From Pedobacter ureilyticus (lineage in GTDB: Bacteria > Bacteroidota > Bacteroidia > Sphingobacteriales > Sphingobacteriaceae), in assembly GCF_005925345.1 (NCBI RefSeq), contig NZ_SSHJ01000012.1, forward strand, positions 62,001-126,000: a DNA stretch of 64,000 bases. Reading direction: 5' to 3'. The translations under genes were made by a program, and so were the position numbers. Of the stretch, positions 8,072 through 17,454 are shown in pieces (position 1 is the first letter of the stretch; the number at the start of each line of letters is the position of its first letter). Below the pieces are notes generated by a model. The model was not told the DNA's origin. It ran no database searches and saw only the letters and a program-made list of their open reading frames with translations.

Positions 8072-8272
8072 TTATTTGTTCTGAGGCCCTTGCTTAAAAT
8101 CGTTTTTCAATTCCTTTATCAATTTTATCTTAAAGAAAAGAAATGCTGCCAAAACAGCAACTAGAAAAACTGAAATCAGAGGACTTTTATTTTCATACGC
8201 CCAAAATGCGCCGATAATACACATTATCATTGCTAAATTGTAAAAGGCATTTAAGAATATCTTTTTCTTCAT
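8072..8272 (-). CDS. Small two-helix membrane protein, 66 residues
   Basis: Begins MKKKIFLNAFYNLAMIMCIIGAF split by charge into a basic start and a first hydrophobic helix (about 7-24); a second helix spans about 31-48 and is followed by a basic tail KIKLIKELKNDFKQ. Positive charges at both ends predict both termini in the cytosol. The function is unknown. Downstream it meets the shared terminator at 8034-8070. Confidence 0.7.
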   Translation of the reverse strand: MKKKIFLNAFYNLAMIMCIIGAFWAYENKSPLISVFLVAVLAAFLFFKIKLIKELKNDFKQGPQNK

Positions 8273-8354
8273 GATTGAAAATGATTGAGTTTTGAATTAG
8301 AGAATAACTGAATGACATTGTGAACAATCCATTCAGTCAAAATTCAATCCTTTA

Positions 8355-8672
8355 TTAATAAACAGGCATATTCGGATCAAAAGCTTCTTGCCAAGCCAAA
8401 ATGCCGCCTTTTAAGTTATACAAGTTATCAAAGCCATGCACTTGTTCTAGTTGCATTATTGCAGCGGCGCTGCGCTTGCCGCTACGGCACTGTACAATTA
8501 CAGGTTTATCTCTGTCAATTTTATCGGCTTCAATTAAAATGCCCCCCAAAGGGATATTTAAACCATCAAGGTTCGAAGTTTCATATTCAAAAGTCTCTCT
8601 AACATCAATCAGTTGAAAAGGCTCTTTGTTATCTATTTTCTGTTTTAAGTCTTGTACGGTAACTTCTTTCAT
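8355..8672 (-). CDS. Rhodanese-like domain protein
   Basis: Single-domain rhodanese of 105 residues without signal peptide, so cytosolic. It carries the LIDVRETFEYETSNLDG start motif, the active-site loop QCRSGKRSA with catalytic Cys62, and the C-terminal NLKGGILAW motif. Such proteins carry a persulfide on the cysteine and relay sulfur or act in redox control; the partner here is not shown by context. A TATCTTTG element at 8759-8752 probably drives it, giving a leader of about 75 bases. Confidence 0.92.
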   Translation of the reverse strand: MKEVTVQDLKQKIDNKEPFQLIDVRETFEYETSNLDGLNIPLGGILIEADKIDRDKPVIVQCRSGKRSAAAIMQLEQVHGFDNLYNLKGGILAWQEAFDPNMPVY

Positions 8673-8751
8673 TTGTTTTTCTGTTTTTATTTAAGAGGTC
8701 ATGAAACTATCCTGATGAATTTTAGATGGTTTCATTGCTTCGTGTTTTTAT

Positions 8752-8759
8752 CAAAGATA
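8752..8759 (-). promoter_or_regulatory. -7 element of the rhodanese gene
   Basis: On the minus strand TATCTTTG, an exact TAnnTTTG match, about 80 bases before the ATG at 8672. No TTTG at the ideal distance is seen, so only half the promoter is supported. Confidence 0.55.
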
Positions 8760-9010
8760 CGAATTACGGCATTAAATAACTGCGGTCAAATTCTTCACGG
8801 CATTTTTACTTTTGAATGTGAGAATGTGGACAATCCAAACATTTATTAAAATTGTCAAACAAACACAAATCCCCTTCATACAAATAAGAGTTTGATGATA
8901 CATCTGTGTATCTGTGACTAAAATGCAGAACTCTTGTACTAATTTCATCCGCAACTGTAACATTTGGGTTTCCCAGTCGTTTAACTATAGATATTTTTAA
9001 TTTGGTTAAA
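8760..9010. other. Spacer without a gene; half-copy of the GCCACAGATGCACAG element
   Basis: No convincing coding frame. ATCTGTGTATCTGTGAC at 8902-8918 matches the right terminal repeat of the MITE-like elements at 37708 and 55486 at 15 of 17 positions; no left end was found, so it looks like a decayed half-element. The remainder is AT-rich and unremarkable. Confidence 0.45.
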
Positions 9011-10096
9011 ATGAGCCGCATTTCTCGCTTCCTTTGGTTTTGTTCGGGGGCCCACCTGTCAACACTCGAAAAACATCCTACAGACCACAACAAGTACTTC
9101 GGTATTGGCGCTACGATATTTTTTACAGGGCTTTTTGCGGCCTTATCTGGTGGCTATGCCATGTATTTTGTTTTTAAGGGCGGAGATTTTGCTTGGTTAT
9201 TTGCAATATTTTTTGGACTGATTTGGGGCTTGGCTATATTTAATATGGACCGCTACATTGTGGGCAGTTTAGACAAAAATGCGAGCTCAAGAAAGCAACT
9301 GCTACAGGCAACGCCTCGTATTTTGCTCGCCATTATGATCGGCATTGTCATTTCCCGTCCGCTAGAGCTTAGGATTTTTGATAAGGAGATAAAGGAGAAA
9401 TTAAAAGTAAGCTACCTTAATGGGCAGCGCTCTAAAATTGACACCTTAAACAAAGCGTTTGATAAAAAATATACTATTGAATTAGGCAAGCTGAGCGACT
9501 TAAAAACGCAAAGAGACTCTTTAGCTGCCGCAATTAAAAGCGATAAACAAAAGCTCAATTACGAAATTTTTGGTAACAAAACTACCGAAACATCTGGCGT
9601 GATGGGCTACGGACCTTATGCCAAACGTAAAGAAGCAGAGCTGAAACAACGAGAACAAAACCTAGACACCCTTACAGCCGATATCAGGCAAATGGAAAAG
9701 TTTGTAGATGGCCGCAAGGCCTTTGATGGCTTAATGACCGAAAAGCTTTACACCTCCAAACAGCTAGATAGTTTAAGTAATGTGGCTGGCTTTGCTGATA
9801 GAAATTGGGCTTTAGGGCAGCTCAGTTTTAATGCCGATGGCTCTAAGGATTTTAATACAGCAATGGCCGTTACTTTTATTGGTTTACTGTTTATTTTCTT
9901 TGAATGCTTGCCGGTTTTCGTAAAATTGATGAGTGCGAGAGGTTCTTATGACCATGCTGTGGAAAATGAAGAAGCGGTACAAAAACACTTATCAGATAAA
10001 GACCGCGACATGGAAATTACCGTGGCAGACCAAATTCAAGATACTAGGGTTGGGATTAGGGCTAAGCAAAGAATTGATGAATTGAGGGACGTGTAA
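9011..10096 (+). CDS. DUF4407 family membrane protein
   Basis: 361 residues. Two hydrophobic helices near the N-terminus (about 28-48 and 54-73) are followed by the family motif NMDRYIVGSLDK, a third helix (about 97-112) ending in RPLELRIF, a long charged coiled-coil region (about 120-265) and a last helix (about 280-298) before a basic/acidic tail. I chose the ATG at 9011 rather than the TTG 9 bases upstream because it gives the usual MSRISRFLWFCSG start. The function of the family is not known; the shape suggests a membrane-anchored coiled coil in the periplasm. Confidence 0.85.
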   Translation: MSRISRFLWFCSGAHLSTLEKHPTDHNKYFGIGATIFFTGLFAALSGGYAMYFVFKGGDFAWLFAIFFGLIWGLAIFNMDRYIVGSLDKNASSRKQLLQATPRILLAIMIGIVISRPLELRIFDKEIKEKLKVSYLNGQRSKIDTLNKAFDKKYTIELGKLSDLKTQRDSLAAAIKSDKQKLNYEIFGNKTTETSGVMGYGPYAKRKEAELKQREQNLDTLTADIRQMEKFVDGRKAFDGLMTEKLYTSKQLDSLSNVAGFADRNWALGQLSFNADGSKDFNTAMAVTFIGLLFIFFECLPVFVKLMSARGSYDHAVENEEAVQKHLSDKDRDMEITVADQIQDTRVGIRAKQRIDELRDV

Positions 10097-10180
10097 AAAC
10101 GATATCTTTAAATACTCGCTGCTAAAAAACAAAGATTTTCGTATCTTGTTAATCAACAAACATAAACTTACTTAAAAGCA

Positions 10181-10828
10181 ATGAAAAATTTACTTTTAGC
10201 AACAGGTATAGCGCTTTTATTTGCTACAGCTTGCCAAAGCAAAAAAAAAGGTAGCAGCACAACAGACAGCACGCCAGCTGATACCTCTGTAATGGTTAAC
10301 GATACTGTGTCGAAACCTCTAGACTCCGCTGCAATGATGAAAGCTTGGGAAGCCTACATGACCCCGGGCAACGAACACCAAATGCTTAGTAAATCTGTTG
10401 GAAATTGGGACGTTGAAATTACTTTCTATCACCCTGACGGCGCTATCGTGTCTACTAGCCCAGGCATTAAGGCAGAGACCAAAATGATACTTGGCGGCCG
10501 TTACCAACACTCTACCTATAGAGGTGATATGGATGGTATGCCTTTTGAAGGCATGAATACCATGGCTTACGACAATTCTAGAAAAGTTTATATCAGTACT
10601 TGGATTGATAATATGGGAACCGGACTAATGTATGCAGAAGGCAATTTTGTAGAAAGCAAAAAGCAGATGACTTTTAAAGGTACCGCAACCGACGCAGCCT
10701 CCGGAAAGCAAATTCCATTTAGAGAGGTTTTTACCATGATTGACGACAACAACCAATTGATGGAAATGTACGATACAAAAGACGGTAAGGAAACAAAAAC
10801 AATGTCTATTAAATTGACAAGAAAATAA
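10181..10828 (+). CDS. DUF1579 family lipoprotein
   Basis: 215 residues. A signal peptide ends in FATAC with Cys18 as lipidation site, then a Ser/Thr/Asp-rich linker to about residue 50, then a DUF1579 domain with KSVGNWDVEITFY, the MILGGRYQHSTYRG strand and the FEGMNTMAYDN and YISTWIDNMGTGLMYAEG motifs. The domain resembles a lipocalin-like barrel; its ligand is unknown. A second DUF1579 gene without signal peptide lies at 18829-19347, so there is a periplasmic and a cytosolic version in this window. Confidence 0.87.
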   Translation: MKNLLLATGIALLFATACQSKKKGSSTTDSTPADTSVMVNDTVSKPLDSAAMMKAWEAYMTPGNEHQMLSKSVGNWDVEITFYHPDGAIVSTSPGIKAETKMILGGRYQHSTYRGDMDGMPFEGMNTMAYDNSRKVYISTWIDNMGTGLMYAEGNFVESKKQMTFKGTATDAASGKQIPFREVFTMIDDNNQLMEMYDTKDGKETKTMSIKLTRK

Positions 10829-10850
10829 TATTGGTTGCTTAAAAAGCAGC

Positions 10851-10984
10851 AAGAGGCTGTCTCAAAAGTAAAATAATGCCGTCATTTCGACGATCAAAGG
10901 AGGAGAAATCTCTTTCAGAAGCACTTCTGAAGCAGATCTCTCTCTAACGTTCGAGATGACGAGCGACTTTTGAGACAGCCTCTT
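10851..10984. repeat. Long hairpin element with 19-base terminal inverted repeats
   Basis: AAGAGGCTGTCTCAAAAGT at 10851-10869 is exactly mirrored at 10966-10984. Inside lies a second pair: GTCATTTCGA near 10881 against TCGAGATGAC at 10951-10960, with GAGAAATCT words between. The inner part belongs to the CGTCATTTCGA family also seen at 28687-28771 and 50184-50305. The right arm ends in a T-run and could terminate transcription. Confidence 0.8.
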
Positions 10985-11090
10985 TTTTATGTGTTATACC
11001 CTAACTGCATCGAATTAAACCGTAATAAAATGCTCACAAATCAGAATATTAATCGCCGAAATCTTAACTTCAAATCCTAAACTTAGGCAA

Positions 11091-12920
11091 ATGAAGAATT
11101 ATCTATTAATCGTATTCCTTTTTGGCGCTACTACTATTGCAAAATCGCAGCAGGAAATCAGCTATACAGTAAGTTTTCCAAATGCGGTACACCATGAGGC
11201 GGAAGTAAGCATGACCATACCCAATGTGCCTGCCAACAGCCCTTTAAAAGTAAGATTTGCTCGTTCATCTCCGGGAAGGTACGCCACACACGAGTTTGGC
11301 AAAAATGTTTATCACCTCAAGGCTTTTGATGCCAATGGCAAACCTTTAGCACTTAAACAGCCCGCAGGCGATGTCTACGAGATCACTAAAGCCAGCGGAA
11401 AAATAAAGGTTACCTACACCATTTTTGGCAATTGGATTGATGGCACTTATTCGGGTTTTGATGAGGCACATGCGCACATGAACATACCGGCAGTTTTTGC
11501 TTTTCCGGTAGGAATGGATAAAAGACCTAGAACTATAAAATTTAACTTTACCGGCAAAGCCGATTGGAAGGTGGCTACACAATTAAAAGCACTAGGCAAT
11601 GGCGTTTATTATGCCAAAGATTTCCATTATTTTATGGATAGCCCTATAGAGATTTCTAATCATAAAGCGGCAAGTTGGGAAGTAAAATCCTCGGATGGAA
11701 AAACACAAACTATTCATTTAATAGCCCATTCTGAGGACGATGAAATGACTGTTTTTAACTATGCAAACATGCTAAAAAAAGTAGTAGCCGAACAAAAAGC
11801 AATATTTGGAGAATTGCCAACTTTTGATTATGGACACTACTACTTCTTACATTGCGTGCACCCTAGTTATGCAGGCGACGGCATGGAACATAGAAATTCG
11901 ACCGTAATTGTACAACGCACGCCAAAAATTGGAGGCCACGAAAACAATTTACTGGGTACTTTTTCTCACGAGTTTTTTCACGCTTGGAATGTAGAGCGTT
12001 TACGCCCCAAAACCTTAGAGCCTTTTAACTTTACACAAGCTAACATTAGCGATGAGCTTTGGTTAGCAGAAGGCTTTACGCAATACTATGGCAATTTAAC
12101 GCTGAAAAGAGCTGGCTTTAGAACTTTGGAAAACATTTCGAGAGTTTTTGGCGGCTTGGTTAATTCGGTTATTAACTCGCCGGGAGCCGAGAACTTCTCT
12201 CCTATACAAGCTAGTAGGTATGCCGTATTTGCCGATGCTGGTGTAGCAGTTGACCAAACGAACCAAAGAAATATCTTTACCTCATATTATACTTACGGCG
12301 CAGCGGTAGGTTTAGCATTAGATTTACGTTTAAGAGCTGATTTTAACCTTACTTTGGACGATTACATGAAAGCACTTTGGAAAGCCTATGGCAAAACCGA
12401 GATTGCTTATACCATCCCAGAGTTGGAGAAAACATTAGCTAACCTCACCAAAAACCCAACCTTTGCTAAACAGTTTTTTAACAACTATGTATATGCTACC
12501 AAAAAAGAAGATTACGCATCTTTGTTATCGAAAGCCGGATTGGTTTTACGGAAGAGTAATGCTGGCAAAGCTTATAGCGGTATTAGCCGTTTAGATGTTA
12601 ACGAAGGCAAAGTAACGATGCCTGCTACCTTAGTTGGTTCGCCGGCTTACCTTGCTGGTTTAGACATTGAAGACATCATTTTAAAAGCTGATGGCAGCGA
12701 TATTAAAACCGCTAAAGATTTTGAAACTGTTACAGAAAAACACCAACCAGGTGAAACAATTGAAGTGGTTTACAGTCGAAAAGGGGTAGAAAAAACAACG
12801 AAAGTGACTTTCATAGAAAATCCATCTTTAGAAGTATTGCCAATTGAAAGTACTGGCGGAACTTTAACAGCTGAAATGAAAGCTTTTAGAGATAAATGGT
12901 TGGAAAGCGCTATTAAGTAG
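11091..12920 (+). CDS. M61 family metallopeptidase with PDZ domain
   Basis: Secreted zinc peptidase of the glycyl-aminopeptidase family, 609 residues. A signal peptide (about 1-19, ending AKS) leads to an N-terminal beta domain (to about 185), then the catalytic domain with HEFFH (His293, Glu294, His297) and the downstream WLAEGFTQYY with Glu327 as third zinc ligand. A PDZ domain lies near 510-585 (GSPAYLAGLDIEDIILKADG). All catalytic residues are present. It is followed by an M28 peptidase gene 146 bases downstream, so the two may serve extracellular or periplasmic peptide breakdown together. Confidence 0.93.
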   Translation: MKNYLLIVFLFGATTIAKSQQEISYTVSFPNAVHHEAEVSMTIPNVPANSPLKVRFARSSPGRYATHEFGKNVYHLKAFDANGKPLALKQPAGDVYEITKASGKIKVTYTIFGNWIDGTYSGFDEAHAHMNIPAVFAFPVGMDKRPRTIKFNFTGKADWKVATQLKALGNGVYYAKDFHYFMDSPIEISNHKAASWEVKSSDGKTQTIHLIAHSEDDEMTVFNYANMLKKVVAEQKAIFGELPTFDYGHYYFLHCVHPSYAGDGMEHRNSTVIVQRTPKIGGHENNLLGTFSHEFFHAWNVERLRPKTLEPFNFTQANISDELWLAEGFTQYYGNLTLKRAGFRTLENISRVFGGLVNSVINSPGAENFSPIQASRYAVFADAGVAVDQTNQRNIFTSYYTYGAAVGLALDLRLRADFNLTLDDYMKALWKAYGKTEIAYTIPELEKTLANLTKNPTFAKQFFNNYVYATKKEDYASLLSKAGLVLRKSNAGKAYSGISRLDVNEGKVTMPATLVGSPAYLAGLDIEDIILKADGSDIKTAKDFETVTEKHQPGETIEVVYSRKGVEKTTKVTFIENPSLEVLPIESTGGTLTAEMKAFRDKWLESAIK

Positions 12921-13066
12921 TCAGGGATTAGGGGCTGGTATCAGGTGTGGAGCAAAGAACAAAGAGTAAGGAGCAAAGACAAATAGCAAAACAAATCCGT
13001 GTTTAAATCTGCGGGGAATAAATCTAAATACTAACATCTAATTACTAAATACTAATTTAAATAAAA
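12921..13066. repeat. Low-complexity spacer phrases
   Basis: Words such as GGAGCAAAGAACAAAGAG, GGCTGGTATCAGG and CTAAATACTAA recur in other spacers (18002-18124, and inside the 5' end of lptC near 53100-53200). No promoter or gene was recognised; the AT-rich end runs up to the M28 peptidase start. Confidence 0.5.
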
Positions 13067-14377
13067 ATGAAAAAAACCATATTCGCAATGGGATTAGCGG
13101 TTGCCTCGCTAACGGCAAGTGCGCAAAACATTGACAAAATCATTACTAGAGATTACGTAGACCATTTAATTAAAACCTTGGCAAGTGACGACATGGAAGG
13201 TCGCCGTACATTTACGCCAGGAATTGATAAAGCGGCAACCTTTATCGAAAAAGAATTTGCTGCAATTGGTTTAAAGCCTTTAGATGGGCAAACAGGATAC
13301 CGCCAAACGTTTCATAAATATTTGCTAAAGCCTTTATCTGCCAAAGTAACTATTGATGGGCAAGAAGTGGCTAACGAAAACATTTTAGTTTATGGCAACA
13401 AGATAGAAAATCTTACGTTCGACCAAACCAATAGCGACGGCTGGATTAAACTTGACCCCGAAAAGGACTTCATGAGCCAGTTTAGAACGGCAGTTCGCAG
13501 TGGCAAAAAGCAATTAATTTTAGTTGATGTGAAATTTGTAGATGCTTTTAATCGTTTGAAGGGAATGTTGGGCAGAGAAACAACAGTAGACGAAAATGAT
13601 TTAAAAAATGATAAAGCTCCGGCAGCAGTTTTTGTTCTGGATAAAGAAAATGTAGCTAATGGCTTTAAAGTAGAGCTTAAAAACAGCATCACTAAAATGC
13701 CTTTATTTAATGTGGCTGGTGTAATTCCGGGTAAATCTAAAGCAAAAGAATTGGTAATTTTTTCTGGACATTATGATCATATGGGCATTGTAAAATCTGT
13801 TGAAGGCGACAGTATTATGAATGGTGCAGATGATGATGCTTCGGGAACTTCGGCTGTAATTGCTTTGGCCAAGTACTACAAAAAATGGAACAAAAATGAG
13901 CGTACGCTAATATTCGTTGCTTTCACCGCAGAAGAAATAGGCGGCTTCGGCTCGCAGTATTTTTCGAAACAGCTAAACCCAGATGATGTAATAGCCATGT
14001 TTAATATAGAAATGATTGGCAAAGACAGTAAGTTTGGTAAAAACACTGCCTTTATTACCGGTTATGATAAATCTGATTTCGGAAGCATTTTGCAGAAAAA
14101 CCTAGCAGGTACGGAGTTTACCTTCCACCCGGATCCATATATAAAAGAAAACCTTTTCTACAGAAGTGATAATGCTACTTTAGCTGCTTTGGGTGTGCCC
14201 GCACATACCATTAGTACCGATCAAATTGATATCGACAAACTATACCACACCGTGAAAGATGAATACAGCTCACTAGATGTAGAGAATATTTTATCAACCA
14301 TTAAAGCCATTGCTAAAAGTGCGGTAAGCATTATTAGCGGAGCCGATACGCCTACAAGAATACCGAAGTTGAAGTAA
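13067..14377 (+). CDS. M28 family metallopeptidase
   Basis: Secreted zinc aminopeptidase-like protein, 436 residues. Signal peptide to about residue 20 (ASLTASA-Q). The catalytic domain shows the M28 ligands in order: His235 in SGHYDHMG, the GADDDASG motif with Asp255, Glu289-Glu290 in FTAEEIGG (general base and ligand), an Asp/Glu region in FNIEMIGK, and a late His in the HTISTDQ/LYHT region. Between about 95 and 215 sits an insert of the kind that holds a PA-like domain. It follows the M61 peptidase and precedes the remains of a GNAT gene. Confidence 0.93.
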   Translation: MKKTIFAMGLAVASLTASAQNIDKIITRDYVDHLIKTLASDDMEGRRTFTPGIDKAATFIEKEFAAIGLKPLDGQTGYRQTFHKYLLKPLSAKVTIDGQEVANENILVYGNKIENLTFDQTNSDGWIKLDPEKDFMSQFRTAVRSGKKQLILVDVKFVDAFNRLKGMLGRETTVDENDLKNDKAPAAVFVLDKENVANGFKVELKNSITKMPLFNVAGVIPGKSKAKELVIFSGHYDHMGIVKSVEGDSIMNGADDDASGTSAVIALAKYYKKWNKNERTLIFVAFTAEEIGGFGSQYFSKQLNPDDVIAMFNIEMIGKDSKFGKNTAFITGYDKSDFGSILQKNLAGTEFTFHPDPYIKENLFYRSDNATLAALGVPAHTISTDQIDIDKLYHTVKDEYSSLDVENILSTIKAIAKSAVSIISGADTPTRIPKLK

Positions 14378-14489
14378 AAAGCCTCCCCCAACCCCTCCAA
14401 ATGAGGGGAGTTGCAAAACGCAGGAAATGCAGAGTTAAATAGCCAGTATGTAATCTCCCTTTAAGGAGATGTCCGAAGGACAGAAGGTT

Positions 14490-14569
14490 TTACAACTCCT
14501 TCTCCATCACATAATCATTCATATAGAAACCGTTACCAATATCAAGGTTAACGGTTTCTTTCGTTTTGA
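14490..14569 (-). pseudogene. Remnant of a GNAT gene (last 26 codons only)
   Basis: Read on the minus strand this encodes ETVNLDIGNGFYMNDYVMEKEL and a TAA stop, nearly the C-terminus of the intact GNAT at 17507-18001. Bases 14452-14569 match 17470-17587 in the same orientation, with silent changes (GAG TTG TAA against GAA CTA TAG), and the match stops abruptly at about 14570. It is a gene end left behind by an insertion or a decayed tandem copy. Confidence 0.75.
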
Positions 14570-14769
14570 ATAAAATTATTTTTAGCTAACACTTTGATTT
14601 CTAAAAAAAACGTATTATTTTACATTAAATAATTTAAAGCTCTATTCTCTCGTTTCTGCTTCTCAATCCGTCCTAATATTTAGACAACAATCGTAGTGTT
14701 GCACTATTAAGAATAACTTAAAATGCTTGTTACTTCTATAACATTAATGTAACTCCTAAACCAATAATT
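14570..14769. other. AT-rich spacer, left edge of the metalloprotease insert
   Basis: From 14570 the sequence becomes clearly AT-richer and shows no gene until 14770. No target duplication or transposase end was found apart from the repeated GNAT 3' end. Confidence 0.4.
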
Positions 14770-15180
14770 ATGAAAAATTTTATTTTAAAACCGTTACTTC
14801 TTCTACTATCTATCTTTGGATTTGCGCAAAGTTGTCAAAAAACTGAAAATACTATTGAATTACAAAAATGTGATTTAACGGCTAAAGAAATTTTAACTGT
14901 AGAGAACAAAACGGCTACTTTAATTTATACTAACAAGCTTGGTAGTATAGATGTTCCGGATGCTGGCTATTTTATAGTAAATCATAATTTAAGTCAGACT
15001 TATAATCTTCCATTAATGGTTTGTAATTTTCCAATAGAAAAATACCCATCTCTCAAAATTGGAGAAAGTATGAAAGTTGACTTTAGCGGTAGAATAGAGA
15101 TTTTACCTGAAACTGCAGATGCTTTTTGTACAAAAATAGAATTGACTAAAATTTCGAAGGTAGATGAATCAAAAAATTAG
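14770..15180 (+). CDS. Putative lipoprotein, 136 residues
   Basis: A hydrophobic leader (about 8-20) ends in AQSC, with Cys22 as likely lipid site. The mature part has beta-strand character and four further cysteine-containing segments (LQKC, MVCNF, AFCTK), which may form disulfides. I do not recognise the family. It is AT-rich like the metalloprotease gene 60 bases downstream and may form a unit with it, for example as an accessory or inhibitor; that is speculation from position. Confidence 0.6.
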   Translation: MKNFILKPLLLLLSIFGFAQSCQKTENTIELQKCDLTAKEILTVENKTATLIYTNKLGSIDVPDAGYFIVNHNLSQTYNLPLMVCNFPIEKYPSLKIGESMKVDFSGRIEILPETADAFCTKIELTKISKVDESKN

Positions 15181-15239
15181 AAATATTTACCAAGACATCA
15201 CGTAGATTAAAATAAACCTCTTAACAAACACAAATTCCT

Positions 15240-16637
15240 ATGAAAAAACACCTGCTTTTTTTATGCTTTTTAATAGTAATTAACATTACCTCTAGTTTTT
15301 CTCAAGAGATTATACAAGCAAAATCTATTATTCTCAATGAAAAACAACGATCGAACTTGACTAGAGCTTTAAAAAAATACGAAGTATTTTCACTTGATTT
15401 AGCCGCTCTGAATCTGAAAGTATCAAACGTAAAGGAACAATTTCAGTCAACTTTATTTTTAGGTAAACAAGAATATAAAATAACGCTGCAACCGAACGAA
15501 ATTCGTGCTATAAATTATACGAGCAGCACAAATAGTATTTACGACACAAATAATATTACAAATTGTATCACCTATGCTGGATATGTGGATAAAAATATAA
15601 AAGATGACGTTAGACTACTCATTACAGATTCTAAAATTAGAGGATATATTACAAAAAATGGCGAAAAACTTTATATTACTCAACTACTGAATTTTGATTT
15701 CAAGGAGTCTTCTAAAGATATTTTAATCATATATAAACCAGAAGATGTCATTGACACGAGTATTTATTGTGGTGTGAGCAATTCACAAGAACAGCTTTTT
15801 TTACAAAGGGAAGTTCAAAGCAAAACTATAAACAGTACAACCAATAACAACTGTAGAATTTTAGAACTTGCTACAGATGCAGATTATGAATTCTATCAAC
15901 GTCATGGAAGCAGCTCTAACAATGAAATTTTAGCTATCATTAATATGATTGAAGGTCTTTATCAAAGTACGTTTAATATGAAAATTAACGTAACACATCA
16001 AAATTTATGGACAACTTCAAATGACCCCTTTACTGGTAGCCCAAGTACAGATACAGGATCCGAACTATTGGTAAACCAACTTCGTACACATTGGGAAAAC
16101 AATATGCAAAACGTTAATAGAGATTTAGTTCACCTTTTTTCTGGCCAAGAATATAATGAGGGTGGAATTGTAGGCAGAGTTTATGAGATTGGTACCGTCT
16201 GTAGTGCAAGAAATAAATCCTATGGTTTTACAAAGGATAGAATTAACCAATTTTTAACAACAGCTCATGAAATTGGTCATAACTTTGGAGGTATACATAG
16301 CGACGGTCAAAATTGTGGTACATCGAGTGCTAGTATAATGTGTCAAGGAGAGAAGGCTTTTCCAATGTATTTCTCCAGTGCATCTATAACTAGAATGACC
16401 AACTTTATGAATGCCAATTCAAGTTGTATGGCAATTTACTATACCATGACTGGACCATCTCAAATTTGTACCACTGCAACTTATAGTATTCCCAATGTTC
16501 CTCTAGGATCTACTGTTACCTGGAATGTTGCAGGCACTTATAGTATAGTTGGCGGTTCTAGTACTGTCAACCCCGTAACAATACAGCGCACTTCAAATGG
16601 TTATGGTACACTCACTGCAACAATTACTAACAACTAA
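15240..16637 (+). CDS. Metzincin (M12-like) metalloprotease, 5' part of a frameshifted gene
   Basis: 465 residues up to a stop at 16635. Signal peptide to about 22 (TSSFS-Q), a propeptide-like region to about 200, then a catalytic domain with TAHEIGHNFGGIH: zinc ligands His343, His347 and His353, base Glu344, and Met367 in the SIMCQG Met-turn. This is the reprolysin-type HExxHNxGxxH signature. A PKD/Ig-like segment starts near 405 and is cut off in mid-strand at TATITNN. The next +1 frame continues the same fold and ends in a type IX sorting domain (see 16597-17454). The gene is about 33 percent G+C where sampled, lower than its neighbours. Confidence 0.8.
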   Translation: MKKHLLFLCFLIVINITSSFSQEIIQAKSIILNEKQRSNLTRALKKYEVFSLDLAALNLKVSNVKEQFQSTLFLGKQEYKITLQPNEIRAINYTSSTNSIYDTNNITNCITYAGYVDKNIKDDVRLLITDSKIRGYITKNGEKLYITQLLNFDFKESSKDILIIYKPEDVIDTSIYCGVSNSQEQLFLQREVQSKTINSTTNNNCRILELATDADYEFYQRHGSSSNNEILAIINMIEGLYQSTFNMKINVTHQNLWTTSNDPFTGSPSTDTGSELLVNQLRTHWENNMQNVNRDLVHLFSGQEYNEGGIVGRVYEIGTVCSARNKSYGFTKDRINQFLTTAHEIGHNFGGIHSDGQNCGTSSASIMCQGEKAFPMYFSSASITRMTNFMNANSSCMAIYYTMTGPSQICTTATYSIPNVPLGSTVTWNVAGTYSIVGGSSTVNPVTIQRTSNGYGTLTATITNN

Positions 16638-17454
16638 TTGCGGAGTTTATACAGTAACCAAAAATGTAAGTCCTTTATCACTCATTGTTTCTCCAGGTGG
16701 CAATGGCTACTGTGGCGAAGCCACAATAAGTGTAGGCATTCCTTCGGGCAATAGCTTTTATTGGGAAGCTACTGGAGATTTAGAAATTAATGCGAACGGC
16801 CAAACACTCTCTACAACAGATAACAACATTGGAATAACTGGAACCAATGGAACCATTGCTGTTACTACATCAGCATGTGGCAGTCTTCTCACATTGTATT
16901 ACGATTATCAACCATATGCCAGACAACTTAGCATTGCAGTAAGCTCGATAATAGGCAGCGAGCCTTTAAGTGTAACTATACCAGACCTCGACTATGCTTT
17001 TGACAATATATATTGGTATATTGACAATGATTTAGTTGAGACTGGTATAGGCACTTTATTCTTTAGCAATCCACCTTGCGGTGAGCATGAGGTAAGGGCA
17101 GAAGTTTTACTGCCTTGCGGAACTACCGTAGTGGTAGGTTCATCCTATTTCGAACGTTATTGTGGAGGCTGGTGGCGCAGCATGATCATTTACCCAAACC
17201 CTGCGAGCAGTTATTTAAACATTCAACCAGATACAGAGAAATTGAAAACGCTTTCTGCAACAGAAAAATCGGCCATGAAAGAATATGAAGCATTATTGTA
17301 TGACATCAGTGGCAAACTGCTATTAAAAGGCAAAAGCAATGGTTATAAGCTTAATTTAGATACTCGTCATTTAAAATCTGACTACTATTTCATCCATATT
17401 AAAATTGATGGGGAGAAGGAAATCATTAAAAAACAGGTGATTATTAAGAATTAA
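16597..17454 (+). CDS. 3' part of the frameshifted metalloprotease: PKD-like region and T9SS sorting domain
   Basis: This frame continues the upstream protease once one base is skipped: removing one A near 16630 joins TATITN to TNCGVYTVTKNVSP. The nominal ATG at 16597 is probably not a real start. Residues to about 195 are Cys-containing, beta-rich PKD/Ig-like repeats; the last 85 form a C-terminal sorting domain of type IX secretion, with YPNPASSYLNI, LYDISGKLLLKG and IIKKQVIIKN. The intact product would be a secreted, surface-attached protease. Either the gene is a pseudogene or there is a sequence error at the shift. Confidence 0.75.
   Translation: MVMVHSLQQLLTTNCGVYTVTKNVSPLSLIVSPGGNGYCGEATISVGIPSGNSFYWEATGDLEINANGQTLSTTDNNIGITGTNGTIAVTTSACGSLLTLYYDYQPYARQLSIAVSSIIGSEPLSVTIPDLDYAFDNIYWYIDNDLVETGIGTLFFSNPPCGEHEVRAEVLLPCGTTVVVGSSYFERYCGGWWRSMIIYPNPASSYLNIQPDTEKLKTLSATEKSAMKEYEALLYDISGKLLLKGKSNGYKLNLDTRHLKSDYYFIHIKIDGEKEIIKKQVIIKN

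Noticed and set aside
7709..8272. XRE gene and the 66-residue membrane protein as a toxin-antitoxin pair.
   Set aside because: They are convergent and separated by a bidirectional terminator, unlike a toxin-antitoxin operon.
16597..16640. Programmed +1 frameshift in the metalloprotease.
   Set aside because: No slippery site, rare-codon pause or downstream structure is evident; mutation or sequence error is simpler.
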